IMG/VR virus record: IMGVR_UViG_3300010397_000016
Location: 1-51,275 of that record
DNA length: 51,275 nt
Direction: 5' to 3' (one strand)
DNA from: a virus
Shown here in pieces: positions 8,856 through 19,900 of this stretch. Each line of letters starts with the position of its first letter. Positions within the stretch are counted from its first letter, which is position 1. Made by a program: the position numbers and the translations under genes. The notes beneath the pieces are model-generated. The model did not search any database. It was not told the origin of the DNA and worked only from the letters and a program-made list of their open reading frames with translations.

Positions 8856-11800
8856 CAGATGCAGAAGAACAAACAGCCGATATAGCCCCTGGGGTTGCTC
8901 GGCTGAATGCTTTATCGCAGGGTGGTTTCAATACGGATGAAGTGAATGAATACCGCACGCGGGTATCCGGGCAGATGGCTGGCGCCGGATTTAACGATGA
9001 CGAAATCAATAAATATTGGGGTGTGAAGACGCCGAATACAGACAAGGTGAAGGATATTGTCAGCCAGACAGGCGATGCTTCACCAGGCAATCCCCAGATG
9101 CGCAGTGAGTTAATGAATTCCTATGAGCGTGGGGAAACCAGAAACCCCAGCGAATTTACCAAGAGCGCCACAACCACGCTGCAGGATGTGCTGAAGACCA
9201 CGGGAAGCACGCTGGCAAAAGATGAAGCCTATCTGCTCACGTCGACACCGGCTTCGCTGGTTAGTGATCTGGTACAGGGAACCGTCAATCTGCCGGTGCA
9301 GGGTGCCACCAGGCTTGCCGGTAAGGCATACGAAGCAGCCGGCGGCGAACTCAGCCAGCCAGCGGCAGAAGCGCTGACACAGGGCATACCGGAATTCGGA
9401 CAATCACCTGCTCACACAGCGCTGCGTGAGGTAGCGGATAAGGCACTTGATTATCAGCCAGAGACCGTTGCCGGAAAAGTCACAGAAAGCAGCTTAAAGG
9501 CTGCTCCCTTTATTGCCGGTGGCGAAGGCACAGCAATCCGTAAGGCTATAGGTACACTAGCATCAGGCGGCGGCGCGGTAGCAGCCAGTGAGACCGCCAA
9601 GGCGCTTGGACTGGATGAGCGTGCGCAGGAAGCGGCGGCAGCGGTAGGCGGCGCACCAGGTATGATATTCGGCGCTACCACGGGCGGCGAAGGCGCTACA
9701 AAGCGAGGCTGGGAAGAACAGCCAAAAGCACAGGACTTTGTTGATGCCGCGGCGGTTACGAATGGTAAGGATGCTGAAGCTGAAGTTTCGCAGGTATTGC
9801 GTAACATCTACCGTGAAACGGGAATTACCCCTACGCAGGTAGTGGCGGAAGCAAAGATCAATCCTACCGTGGCGCAGGACTTGGCGGCCGGCCATATACC
9901 GGAAATATTTCAGCCTGCAAAGCCTGCTGAAAATCCTGCACCGGAACCCGTAGCACAAGCCGGCAATGAAGCCGTGGCACCGAAAGTGGGAAACTCTGCC
10001 TTCGAAATGCTTAACCCTACCGACCTGAAACTCGATCCGAAACGCTTCCAGTATAAGGAAGCCGATGAGAAAGGCGTTACCGGCGCGCTGCAGGGAACCG
10101 ATATATGGGAGCCGACACTGGCTAACCCGATCACCGCCTGGCGGGATAATAATGGCGATACGTTCGTTGTGAATGGTCACCAGCGCACTGACCTCGCAAA
10201 CCGTGCAGTGTCTGCGGGTCAGGAAGGCGTGCAGGTGCCAGCCCGTGTATTCAATGAAGCTGATGGCTATACGCCGGAATATATGCGCGTGCTCGGAGCG
10301 CGCCAGAATATCGCGGAAGGCTCCGGTACCGCCATTGATGCCGCTAAGATCATGCGCGGACCGGCCATACCCGATAGCATGCGCCTTCCAGAACTTCCCC
10401 CAAAGAGCCAGCTTGTCCAGCAGGCCAATGGTCTTGCGGCGCTGGGTGATGATAGCTTTGGCATGGTGGTCAATGGCGTGGTGCCTTCCGGTTATGCCGC
10501 CGAGGTAGGCAGGGCAATATCCGATCCCAAGGAGCAGCTGGCTGCCATGGATGTGCTGGCAAAGACCCAGCCGGATAATGTTGAGCAGGCACGCAGCATT
10601 GTGCAGGATGTGAAGAACTCAGGCTTCCTTCACGGTGACCAGACCAGTTTATTCGGAGATGAACACATCGCACAGACGGTTTTCGCAGAGCGCGCGCGGG
10701 TTCTGGACAATTCCCTCAAGCAGTTGCGCAAGCTGAAGTCCACCTTCAATACCGCCGTCACGCAGGAAGGCGCTTTGACTGAAGCCGGAAATGTGCTATC
10801 AAAAGAAAAAAATGTAACGGCAAAGGCTCAAAATGAAGACCTCCTCACGGCTATCCAAAATGACGCCACGCGCAAAGGGCCCATCTCCGATGCCCTCAGT
10901 GACGCCGCCCGACAACTCAAGGACGGCCAATCCATCGCCGCTGTCACCAAGCAGTTCATCGCCCGAGCCCGCGAGCTTAACGCCGGAGAAGGACGTGGAC
11001 AATTACAACCAGGCGCTGCTGCTGGCAGCCATGAACCTGCGGCAGAAGGCAGCGCAGTAGAAGCTAAATTTCAAAAGCCTAAAATTGCTGATATTACTAC
11101 ACCAGAATTCAATAAATGGTTTGGAGACAGCAAAGTAGTAGATGAAAGCGGGAAACCTCAGGTTGTCTATCATGGTACAGATAAAAATTTCCAAGCCTTT
11201 AATCCAAAAAAAGGCGCGCAGCAAATAATATGGTTCACTTCGGATAGAGCAGCCATAGAGAATGGTGAAGTCGGTGCTGCTGGTAAAGGCAGAATAATAG
11301 AGATGTACGCCGCTCTTAAAAATCCAGCAGGATGGAAAGAATATGAAAAATTCGGACTTTCCGAACTTGAAGCGCGTGGCTATGATGGCGCTATATTGCC
11401 AGAAAAAGATGGTACATTTGTAGGTTTTGCTTTCGAACCAAATCAATTGAAATCTATCTATAATCATGGAACTTTCGATGCGGAAAACAAAAAGTTGATG
11501 TTTTCTCGCCAAGGTGAAGCCACAACTTCAATTCCCGATGATGCAATCCATGTAGCGCCTGGGCTTGCCGGTGTTCCCACGGAAGCCTATACCGCCAAAG
11601 AAGCCGAAATTGTGAAAGCGGTAAATGCCGAACTTACAAAGCTGCTGGGCGGCAAAGGTGATGTTGGCGTCTTCAAGAAATTGTTCTCTACCGGTGAAGC
11701 GGGCAAGCCCGGCGAAGTGGAAGGCTATGCCAACCGTCGGCGCCTCTCCAACGGTGAAGTCCGCTATGTTGTCAATTACGCTCTGTCTGCCGGTGATGTC

Positions 11801-14800
11801 AAAGAAACCGCTCGTCATGAGGTCGTGCATGCGCTGCGCAAGACGCTGACGCCCGATGAATGGTCTACGCTTGAGCAGGCTGCCAAGGATGGCGACTGGA
11901 TAGGCAAGCATAATGTGGAGAGCCGCTGGGATGACTTGAACAAGGTACAGCAGCTGGAAGAAGCCATTGCCGAAGAATTCTCGCGCGGGCGCGCGGACAA
12001 ATTCCAGTCACTGCCGGCTATCATCCGACCCATATTTGAGAAAATGCAGCAGTTTATTGATACTGTTGCAGATAAGGCACGCAAGATATTCGGCGGCGCG
12101 GTGACGGCAAAGGATGTATTTTCCCGCATTGAGAGCGGTGAAGTTGGCGGCCGCCCGGTACCGGGAAGCGCCGAAGCAGAAGCATCTGGCAAGTTTGCCT
12201 TCCCGAAGGATACCATCCTCGGCAAGATCAGCATCGGCGGCAATGAAGCACCGAAGGAAAAGCTATCATGGAATGACTTCTATAAAGCCGCGGTAGATCG
12301 CCTCGATCCTGTCCGACGCGTGGTAGATAGCATGAAGAATGGCAATAATGCCACCGCTATGGAAAATGCCTATAAGCTGCTGCGCAATCTTGCCGGCAAC
12401 TATGGCCGCGCCCAACAGTTCATTGAAGGTCATACCTTTGACTTCGACACGTACAAAAACACGGGGAAGTCACTGAAGGAAATCCTGAAGCCGGTTGCCA
12501 AGGATATGAACGGCCTGCGGGAATATGCAGTATCCCGCCGTGCGCTGGAATTGGAAGCGCGCCAGATAAAACCTTTCGGTGATGATCCGAACGCCGCCAA
12601 ACTGATGGCAGATGCAAAGCAGGTTATTGCCAAGGGCGCTGCGAAGTATGAGCCGATATTCAAGGAGCTCAATACCTATCAGGCGTCATTGCTGAAATAC
12701 ATGAAGGATGCAGGTATCCTGACCGATGAGCAGGTGAAATCCATGAGCGGGGCCAATAGCGCTTATGTACCTTTCTACCGTGTCATGGATGATGATGCCA
12801 GTGTGGGGCTTGCAGGTGGCCAGGTGAAGAACCCGATCAAGCGTATCAGAGGATCTGAACGTGACATTATCGATCCGATTGAAAGCATCGTGAAGAACAC
12901 TTTTTCTTATATCTCCATTGCCGAGCGCAACGCCGCGGTAAAGTCATTCTTTGACCGGGCCAGCAAGGAAGCAAACCCTGCCGATTATTTCGAGAAGCAG
13001 GCACCGCGCATTACCCCTACGAAGGTGAGCGAAGCGGAGATGGACAAATTCCTTGCCAGCCAGGGTATCACCGGAGTGCCACAGGATACACTGACGGTAT
13101 TCCGCGCCATGCGCACGCCGCTTGCCAAAGACGAGGTAGGCTTCTTCGATAAAGGGAAGTGGACGGTGCTGAAGGTAGACCCGGATATTGCCGAAGCATT
13201 CAATGCGATCCCGCGCGGCGCGCATGGTGCGCTGTTCAAGATGCTGCAGGTGCCGACAAAGATGCTACGCTATGGTATTGTGTCGCCGGAATTCATCCTG
13301 CGCCATCTGGAGCGTAATACCCTTTCCGCCACGGTCATCGGGGAAAAGGGTATGGTGCCATTCGAGAACCTGTATAAAGGTCTGTTCTCCTATCTGAAGA
13401 AGGATGCATGGTACGAAGACTGGCTGAAGTCCGGTGGCAAGGTATCGTCATTATCTGGCTTGAGCCGTGATGACGTGGTGGACCAGGTGCGCCGCCTGAC
13501 AAAGGAAGAACCGGCCACAAATTATCTGGGCAAAGCATGGAATGTGGTACGCTCACCCTTTGAGGCAATTCATGCCTTTCAGCAGAACCTTGAGAATATC
13601 CAGCGCCTCGGTGCCTACAAGCGCGCTATCGATGGCTTGAACATCAATAAGGAAAGCATCATCAATTCCGGCCACTATGCCAGAAATGTGGCACCCGACC
13701 CTTCCCGCATCGGTAGCCAAACCCGCTCATGGAACTCTCTCACTGCGCTGGCAAATGCAGAAATACAACATACTGCGCAGCTGGTGGACGCGCTGCGCTC
13801 ACGCCCGCTTCCGACCTTGGCAAAGGGTTTTGCTCTTATCACCTTGCCGACCATGTTAAACTGGGCGTTAAATCACAATAATCCGGCCTATCAGGAAAGC
13901 CCGGCATGGGAACGTGATGCCTTCTGGATTGTGCCGGCAGGGCAATACACGCTACGTGTTCCCAAGCCATTCTTGATGGGCTTCATGTTTGGCACTGTGC
14001 CAGAACGCCTGCTCGATCTGGTATCGGGAAATGATAAGCACGGCAAAGGAGTTGCCGAAGGTATCAAGGATATGTTTGAGCAGGCGCTGCCTAACGTGAT
14101 ACCGAACGCACTTATGCCGGTGATGGAGCAGATGACGAATTACAGCATGTTCCGGGCAAAGCCTTTGGTACCTAATCACCTGATGCAGGAGCTTCCAGAA
14201 TACCGCTACAGTGAATATACCAGCGAGTTGACCAAGGCGGCCGGACACCTTCTGGGGAAAGTTCCTTATCTGAAGGATACCTCTATGGCTTCCCCGATGG
14301 TTATTGATAATTACCTGAGACAGTGGACCGGCGCGCTTGGCGGTTATGTGATGACTGCCGCTGACGCCTCGCTGCGCAAGGCCGGCGTATTGCCGGATCC
14401 TGTTCTGCCCACGAAGTCACTGGCGGACATACCCTTCATAAAGGCCTTTGTTTCCCGCTATCCGTCCGCCCAGGCACAGAGCATTCAGGAATTCCAGAAT
14501 AGCTACAATCAGATGAAGCAGTATCAGAATACCTTCAAAGACTTGATAAAGCAGGGTGAGATGCAGCAGGCGCAGGACTTGATGACCAATAACCCCACCC
14601 AGTTTTACAAGCTGGATAGCATAAATAAAACCATCAGTGAGCAGAATAAATTCATCCGCCTGATTTACAAAAACCCGCAAATCGGCGGAGATGAGAAGCG
14701 CCAGATCATCGATGCCACCTATTATCAGATGATAAGCCTTGCGAAGCAGGGTAATGAAATGCTCGATCAGTTGCATCAGGACAAGGGTGCAACCAAGCAC

Positions 14801-14803
14801 TGA
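8852..14803 (+). CDS. Giant polyvalent virion protein (ParB-like, ART, zincin, LPD38-like)
   Basis: A 1,983-residue protein in the slot of T7 gp16, the DNA-ejection protein; its ATG overlaps the previous stop (ATGA). Domains in order: a helical N-terminus; a ParB/sulfiredoxin-like domain around 388-505 with VNGHQR at 440-445; an ADP-ribosyltransferase-like domain around 744-875 with YHGT at 773-776, FTS at 795-797 and FEPNQLKSI at 861-869, as in the ART-PolyVal family; a zincin-like domain with HEVVH at 989-993 and an acidic EEAIAEE segment from 1036; a helical region around 1140-1380; and a C-terminal region around 1460-1810 resembling LPD38. This is the build of the polyvalent proteins described for phages and conjugative elements, which enter the cell with DNA and act on host defences. 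Enzymatic activity is inferred only. Confidence 0.85.
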   Translation: MTDAEEQTADIAPGVARLNALSQGGFNTDEVNEYRTRVSGQMAGAGFNDDEINKYWGVKTPNTDKVKDIVSQTGDASPGNPQMRSELMNSYERGETRNPSEFTKSATTTLQDVLKTTGSTLAKDEAYLLTSTPASLVSDLVQGTVNLPVQGATRLAGKAYEAAGGELSQPAAEALTQGIPEFGQSPAHTALREVADKALDYQPETVAGKVTESSLKAAPFIAGGEGTAIRKAIGTLASGGGAVAASETAKALGLDERAQEAAAAVGGAPGMIFGATTGGEGATKRGWEEQPKAQDFVDAAAVTNGKDAEAEVSQVLRNIYRETGITPTQVVAEAKINPTVAQDLAAGHIPEIFQPAKPAENPAPEPVAQAGNEAVAPKVGNSAFEMLNPTDLKLDPKRFQYKEADEKGVTGALQGTDIWEPTLANPITAWRDNNGDTFVVNGHQRTDLANRAVSAGQEGVQVPARVFNEADGYTPEYMRVLGARQNIAEGSGTAIDAAKIMRGPAIPDSMRLPELPPKSQLVQQANGLAALGDDSFGMVVNGVVPSGYAAEVGRAISDPKEQLAAMDVLAKTQPDNVEQARSIVQDVKNSGFLHGDQTSLFGDEHIAQTVFAERARVLDNSLKQLRKLKSTFNTAVTQEGALTEAGNVLSKEKNVTAKAQNEDLLTAIQNDATRKGPISDALSDAARQLKDGQSIAAVTKQFIARARELNAGEGRGQLQPGAAAGSHEPAAEGSAVEAKFQKPKIADITTPEFNKWFGDSKVVDESGKPQVVYHGTDKNFQAFNPKKGAQQIIWFTSDRAAIENGEVGAAGKGRIIEMYAALKNPAGWKEYEKFGLSELEARGYDGAILPEKDGTFVGFAFEPNQLKSIYNHGTFDAENKKLMFSRQGEATTSIPDDAIHVAPGLAGVPTEAYTAKEAEIVKAVNAELTKLLGGKGDVGVFKKLFSTGEAGKPGEVEGYANRRRLSNGEVRYVVNYALSAGDVKETARHEVVHALRKTLTPDEWSTLEQAAKDGDWIGKHNVESRWDDLNKVQQLEEAIAEEFSRGRADKFQSLPAIIRPIFEKMQQFIDTVADKARKIFGGAVTAKDVFSRIESGEVGGRPVPGSAEAEASGKFAFPKDTILGKISIGGNEAPKEKLSWNDFYKAAVDRLDPVRRVVDSMKNGNNATAMENAYKLLRNLAGNYGRAQQFIEGHTFDFDTYKNTGKSLKEILKPVAKDMNGLREYAVSRRALELEARQIKPFGDDPNAAKLMADAKQVIAKGAAKYEPIFKELNTYQASLLKYMKDAGILTDEQVKSMSGANSAYVPFYRVMDDDASVGLAGGQVKNPIKRIRGSERDIIDPIESIVKNTFSYISIAERNAAVKSFFDRASKEANPADYFEKQAPRITPTKVSEAEMDKFLASQGITGVPQDTLTVFRAMRTPLAKDEVGFFDKGKWTVLKVDPDIAEAFNAIPRGAHGALFKMLQVPTKMLRYGIVSPEFILRHLERNTLSATVIGEKGMVPFENLYKGLFSYLKKDAWYEDWLKSGGKVSSLSGLSRDDVVDQVRRLTKEEPATNYLGKAWNVVRSPFEAIHAFQQNLENIQRLGAYKRAIDGLNINKESIINSGHYARNVAPDPSRIGSQTRSWNSLTALANAEIQHTAQLVDALRSRPLPTLAKGFALITLPTMLNWALNHNNPAYQESPAWERDAFWIVPAGQYTLRVPKPFLMGFMFGTVPERLLDLVSGNDKHGKGVAEGIKDMFEQALPNVIPNALMPVMEQMTNYSMFRAKPLVPNHLMQELPEYRYSEYTSELTKAAGHLLGKVPYLKDTSMASPMVIDNYLRQWTGALGGYVMTAADASLRKAGVLPDPVLPTKSLADIPFIKAFVSRYPSAQAQSIQEFQNSYNQMKQYQNTFKDLIKQGEMQQAQDLMTNNPTQFYKLDSINKTISEQNKFIRLIYKNPQIGGDEKRQIIDATYYQMISLAKQGNEMLDQLHQDKGATKH

Positions 14804-14856
14804 TTAAAAAAATATACCCAAAAAGATTTATATGCTATAAAACATCTGCATATACC

Positions 14857-14877
14857 CTTGCTCCCGAGGAGGGCAAG
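14857..14877 (+). other. Hairpin beside the fibre-gene ribosome site
   Basis: The 82-base gap after 14803 is AT-rich and ends in an inverted repeat, CTTGCTC (14857-14863) with GGGCAAG (14871-14877), around a GA-rich loop. It touches the AGAGG ribosome site of the gene starting at 14886 and could limit its translation. I see no clear promoter. Confidence 0.4.
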
Positions 14878-14885
14878 AGGACTGG

Positions 14886-16517
14886 ATGTTAAGCAAAATA
14901 TTGGGAAACCATTTACGCAAAGCAGCGGCTTTCCTCGCTTCTCTCTGTATTCTCTTCGCCTGCACCGAGCCAGCCTATTCGCAAACAAACTATCTGGATC
15001 GCTTCGCCGGTGCTGTTCTTGCTTCATTCGGTAAGCAGCCAGTAGACGCTGCCACCACCACCAACATCACACTATCTGGATATCAGACTGTTGATGGCGT
15101 AAACCTGAACGCCGATTATTTACGCATATTGGTTAAAAATCAGACCGACCCCACCACAAACGGCATATATACAGTATTTTCCGGTGCATGGATCCGCTCG
15201 AGCGATTTTTCTGGACCCAGCGGCACTGTTAAGGGACAGGCCATTTATGTTACCGGTGGCACGCAGGCGGGCCTATGGACGGTAAGCACGGCAAACCCGA
15301 TACAGATTGATCATACGGGTGGCCAGTCAACGAGCCCCAGCAATATAACTTTCACGTATAATCCCTTTCTCATAAATTCAGTTACTTCATCCACCTCAAA
15401 TACAGTTGGCACGGGAAGTAAGACATTTTCTACAAACAGCGTATTGCCTGTAACAGTCGGGCAATATGTGCTTGTCACAGAAACTTCTGCACCATCGAAT
15501 TATGTATTCGGGCAGGTGACAAGTTATTCAGTCCCCTCGCTGGTGCTCAACGTCACCGTGACCGGCGGTTCAGGTACCCATTCTGATTGGACATTAAGCA
15601 TTTCCGGACCACCAGGACAGGCCGGCGCTACCGGTGCAACCGGTCCTGCCGGACCGACTGGACCGGCAGGTTCTATGGGAACGACAGGATCGCCCGCCAG
15701 CGGTAATCTGACAAAATTCTCCGGCGCGACCACAGTTACAAATGCGGATCTTACCGGTGACATTACTACCTCGGGTACAGTGGCAACGACATTGGCAACT
15801 GTGAATTCGAATGTCGGTTCCTTCACCAACGCCAATATCACGGTCAATGGAAAAGGGCTTATTACCGCCGCGAGTAACGGCGGTGCTGCTGGTGTAGTAA
15901 CTGTAAAATCCCAAGTATTTACCTCTTCCGGTACTTATACGCCATCCACTGGAATGCTCTATGCCGTGGTAGAGGTGCAAGGTGCCGGCGGTGGCGGCGG
16001 CGGTACTGCTGTAAGCAATTCAGTTGGCAGCGGCGGCGGCGCTGGCGGTTATTCACGAAAAACATTATCAGCAGCAACTATAGGTGGGTCACAATCTGTC
16101 ACAGTTGGTAACGGCGGTGCTGGTTGCGCAACGAGTGTGACCTGTACAGGTGGCACGGGTGGCAGCAGTTCTTTCGGAGCACTTCTATCAGCAACAGGTG
16201 GCGCCGGTGGTACTGCAAATTCTCCAGTACCTGTGGCACCGGCAACGGTAGCCGGAGGCAATCCTGGCACCGGCTCTAGTGGAAATGTCAATGTAACAGG
16301 CGGCCCTGGGGGCAGTGGATTATGGTTGTCATCGGGTGCTCAAAAAGGTGGAGATGGCGGGACTTCATATTTTGGCGGCGGCGGCGTAGGCGGTAATACT
16401 GGTGCAGGCGGCGGCGGAAATGCCTATGGCTCCGGCGGTGGAGGCGGTAGTCAGACATTGAATGGCGGCGATGGTGCTGGTGGTATCGTAATTGTTAGAG
16501 AATTCTGCTCACAGTAG
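14886..16517 (+). CDS. Glycine-rich tail fibre or adhesin with a secretion signal
   Basis: A 543-residue protein. Residues 1-33 look like a Sec signal: basic start, hydrophobic core AAAFLASLCILFAC, then a Ser/Gln-ending cleavage region; LFAC could also be a lipobox. Residues about 50-170 hold a beta domain of the kind that precedes phage collar or fibre repeats. Near residue 240 is a collagen-like run of GXY triplets (GATGATGPAGPTGPAG). Residues about 345-540 form a glycine-rich domain, like the polyglycine-II receptor-binding tips of phage adhesins. Position between the ejection proteins and the second fibre supports a tail role. A signal peptide on a phage fibre is unusual. Confidence 0.72.
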   Translation: MLSKILGNHLRKAAAFLASLCILFACTEPAYSQTNYLDRFAGAVLASFGKQPVDAATTTNITLSGYQTVDGVNLNADYLRILVKNQTDPTTNGIYTVFSGAWIRSSDFSGPSGTVKGQAIYVTGGTQAGLWTVSTANPIQIDHTGGQSTSPSNITFTYNPFLINSVTSSTSNTVGTGSKTFSTNSVLPVTVGQYVLVTETSAPSNYVFGQVTSYSVPSLVLNVTVTGGSGTHSDWTLSISGPPGQAGATGATGPAGPTGPAGSMGTTGSPASGNLTKFSGATTVTNADLTGDITTSGTVATTLATVNSNVGSFTNANITVNGKGLITAASNGGAAGVVTVKSQVFTSSGTYTPSTGMLYAVVEVQGAGGGGGGTAVSNSVGSGGGAGGYSRKTLSAATIGGSQSVTVGNGGAGCATSVTCTGGTGGSSSFGALLSATGGAGGTANSPVPVAPATVAGGNPGTGSSGNVNVTGGPGGSGLWLSSGAQKGGDGGTSYFGGGGVGGNTGAGGGGNAYGSGGGGGSQTLNGGDGAGGIVIVREFCSQ

Positions 16518-16530
16518 ACGAGAAAGTAAG

Positions 16531-16962
16531 ATGGAACAGACTTCAGATGTAATTACGGTAGGGCAGGTACTTGGTTTGGCTGTGACGTTAGGTGGCACCA
16601 TACTTGGATTGGCCGGCGGACTGTTGCTTTATATGCTTAAGAAACGCGACGATCGTATCGATGAAAACGATAAAGAAATCGATGCGCTCGAAAAACGAGT
16701 TAACGAAGGCGAGAAAAAGGTGCTGGAAGACAAACTGCAAGCTGCAAAGGAATATGCCACCAAAGACAATGTGAGGATGTTGTTTCAGGAAAGCCAGCAA
16801 GCAAACCGCGATATGGGACAACGTCTGGAAAAGCAGATTGATGAGACGAAGAAAGAAGTGAAGGACACTCAGACAAAGATAGAGAGCCAGATAAACGACA
16901 CAAAAAATAAGATCGAAGCAATGCAAACCGCCGTTCTTACCGAACTGGCAAAAAAAACCTGA
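16531..16962 (+). CDS. Membrane-anchored coiled-coil protein
   Basis: A 143-residue protein starting at the ATG at 16531, after an AGAAAG site; an in-frame TTG further up (16492) lacks a ribosome site. One membrane helix spans about residues 9-35 (Gly/Leu-rich), followed by KKRDD and a long charged coiled coil to the end. The gene lies between two fibre genes. Function is unknown. It resembles phage membrane proteins encoded near lysis genes, but could also chaperone or anchor the secreted-looking fibres beside it. Confidence 0.65.
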   Translation: MEQTSDVITVGQVLGLAVTLGGTILGLAGGLLLYMLKKRDDRIDENDKEIDALEKRVNEGEKKVLEDKLQAAKEYATKDNVRMLFQESQQANRDMGQRLEKQIDETKKEVKDTQTKIESQINDTKNKIEAMQTAVLTELAKKT

Positions 16963-16974
16963 TAGGGGAAAATT

Positions 16975-19900
16975 ATGCGCAACTATAACCGTATATTCCG
17001 GAGTTTATTTTTAACACTGCTCCTTGTGATATTGTTCACTGTGCACCGTGATGAAGCACTGGCGTGGCCTCCCAATGTAGGTGGTCCATATAACGCCAAT
17101 GGCGGTGCCAGTGGCAGCAGCGGTGGTACCAGTACCACGGGTGCTAACAGTGTTATGCTCGATCCGCGCAATTACGGCGCAAAATGTACCGGTGCCTATG
17201 GTGCTTCAGGCGTTGTGCTATTCAATGGTGGTGGCAGTGGCTGGAATGTTGGTGATAAATTTATGCTGCAGGATCAGCAACTCGAAGCCCATATGCGTGG
17301 TGGTGCCAATGCTATAGGCCGTGTTACTGGTGTAAGTTCTGGCGCGATCACTACTTTCGTCATGGAAAAACCTGGCAGCGGATATTATTTTAATGCTCTG
17401 TGGGGTACCCCGATAACTGGTACCGGTTCTGGTGCATCCTTTAATGTCAATGGCCTCTCCACGCCACCTTCAGCACCTTCAACCACCTTGGCTGTGGGTG
17501 GTGCGGCTACCTGTAGCACCTCCGGTTCTACCATCTGCGGTGGCGCTTATCAGGTTAATGATCTGTTCGCAGTTCCCAATCCAGCCCGGGACGGAAATTA
17601 TATGGTTGGGAGGGTAACTGGAGTTAGCGGTGGCCGTGTCACTACGTATACCATTCTTAATCCGGGTGGAAATTATGCCATTGTCAGTGCCGTACCAGCC
17701 ACTACGATTACCGGTTATGGCAAGGGGCTTACCATCAATGTGACCTCCACCACCAGTGCTAATGGCACGTGGGATGATACCTATGGTATTACCGCTGCGG
17801 AAGCCGCCGCATCTGCTCAAGGGCAGGGCGCTGCTGTCATAATGCCGGATAATTGCTGGGCAGCGAACCTGCCGGCTGTATCTGGTACATCGCTTATCGG
17901 TCAGCTTGAAGCGCCTAATTACGGTTACGGAAATGTACCATCGACCTTGCAGCCTTCTGGTGGCCCGCATCTTTTCATTATCGGAACGCCGAGTTTCGGT
18001 ATCGATCTTAATAATGCTGGTGATTTTGCAATGCGCGGATTTGAGGTGCGCGGTTATACCGGCGGTAATTTCGGTGCCAGTACGACCTGGGATAGTACCG
18101 CCTGCATAGGTACATTTGCCGGCGCGGGTACCGGAGGACTTTCCATTATCCAGGCGGAGCATATGAGCGCCAAAAGTTGCAAAGCGGGTATTGGTTCACC
18201 GGATGGTACTGGTGCGTTTATCTTCGCCAAATTCTTCAGTAATGATTGGGGTGCTAATCAGGTAGGTATTTATGGTCCTTTTTCCGATCTTCTGAGTGCT
18301 GGTGATACCATTCCCTCTACCGGTACAGCGATATGGCTATCGAGCAGTGCTGGGGGTTTAGCGCGCATTGAGCATCCACGTATCGAATATGCCACCGATT
18401 ATGGTATTCGTCTCGATGGTTTCGGTTCGCTGCAGGCGTCGATGACAGATGTGCAGGTTGACCGAGTAGGGCGCTGCGCAGTGTATGGTAACGGAACCCA
18501 GCAAATCAATATTGAGGGCGGTTCGCTAAAAGGTGCTGGCTTGGCCGGAACACTTACTGTGACGGGTGCGGCTTCAGGCACGGCAGGTGTGGTACGCCTT
18601 ACTGTTACCGGGTTCGGGTTTAATCCCAGCGGCGGATCTTCCGCTACATCAGGCCTAACCACTGGTGATATCGCCAATGTATCTGGCGTGGGCGGCACGA
18701 CAGAAGCCAATGGTAATCAGCGCACCATCACCGTTGTGGATAATACGCATATAGAATTGCAAGGGACTACTTTCGTCAATGCCTATACCAGTGGCGGATT
18801 GGTTGCTGTTAACGGCAAGGATGCGTATATCTGCCTTAATAACACATCGGATTTTCATAGCGACAATGTAGGCTTTTATGGTTATAGCGCTGGCACACCG
18901 CTGGCGGCCGCCACCGTGATTGATGCAACAGGATCGACACTGATATCGATGGATAACGGTGCTGCCAATACTGGCAATGGAAATTCAGGCGGTTGGCAGC
19001 AGGCGGTTGCTAACTGGCATAATAGCGGTAATACGGCACCAGCGAATACGCTTATCACTATTCCCGGTACGAATACGCTTACTGCTGTTGATTATGGTAA
19101 TTTCACCACTTCACTGACTTTGCCAAAAGGCACGACGGGTCAGGAACCGACATGCAACACGGCGGCCGCTGGTTCTATTCGTTATAATACCACTGTGCCG
19201 CAGACGGAAGTATGTAGCGCTGGCAGCTGGACGGCTCTGTCATCGGGCGGCGGTACCGTCAATGCCGGCACCATTAACCAGGTCGCCTATTATGCCGCGA
19301 CAGGCACAACGGTAGGCGGTGACGCGGATCTACTCTTTGATGGCAGCAATCTGACGCTTGGTGCCACTACGGCCGCAACCGGCGCGATGACGATCAACAG
19401 TAACGGCGGTGCCGGGCTTACCGTCATATCGAGCAATGCGACCCAGGCAGGCATTAACATCGATGCTGGCCCTGGCGGTGGTCATAAGTTCAGCTTCTTT
19501 GCCAGTGCCAATAATCCTGGCCTGTTTGGCTTTTACGATACTACGAGCGCTGCCTTTGTCTTTGGCGCAAGCACAAGCACGGTACAGCTGGGATCTGGCA
19601 ACACCTTCAGCTGGAACTCGACTGTCAATCCTACCACGGCACCCGATCTGGCTATATCACGTAGCGCCGGCGGTGTATTGGCGGTAGGAACAGGTACGGC
19701 TGGCAATACCACAGGTAAGATAAAAACCGCCGCCTATATGTCTGTCGGCACCAAATTCACCGCCTCAGGATGCAGTAATTCTGGTACGGTTGGTGGTGCT
19801 ACTGCAGGCCGGTTTACCTCTGGTACTACCGGTGCCTGTACAGTTACCATCACCATGGGCGATACTGCTACCGCACCCAATGGCTGGTCATGTACGGCAA

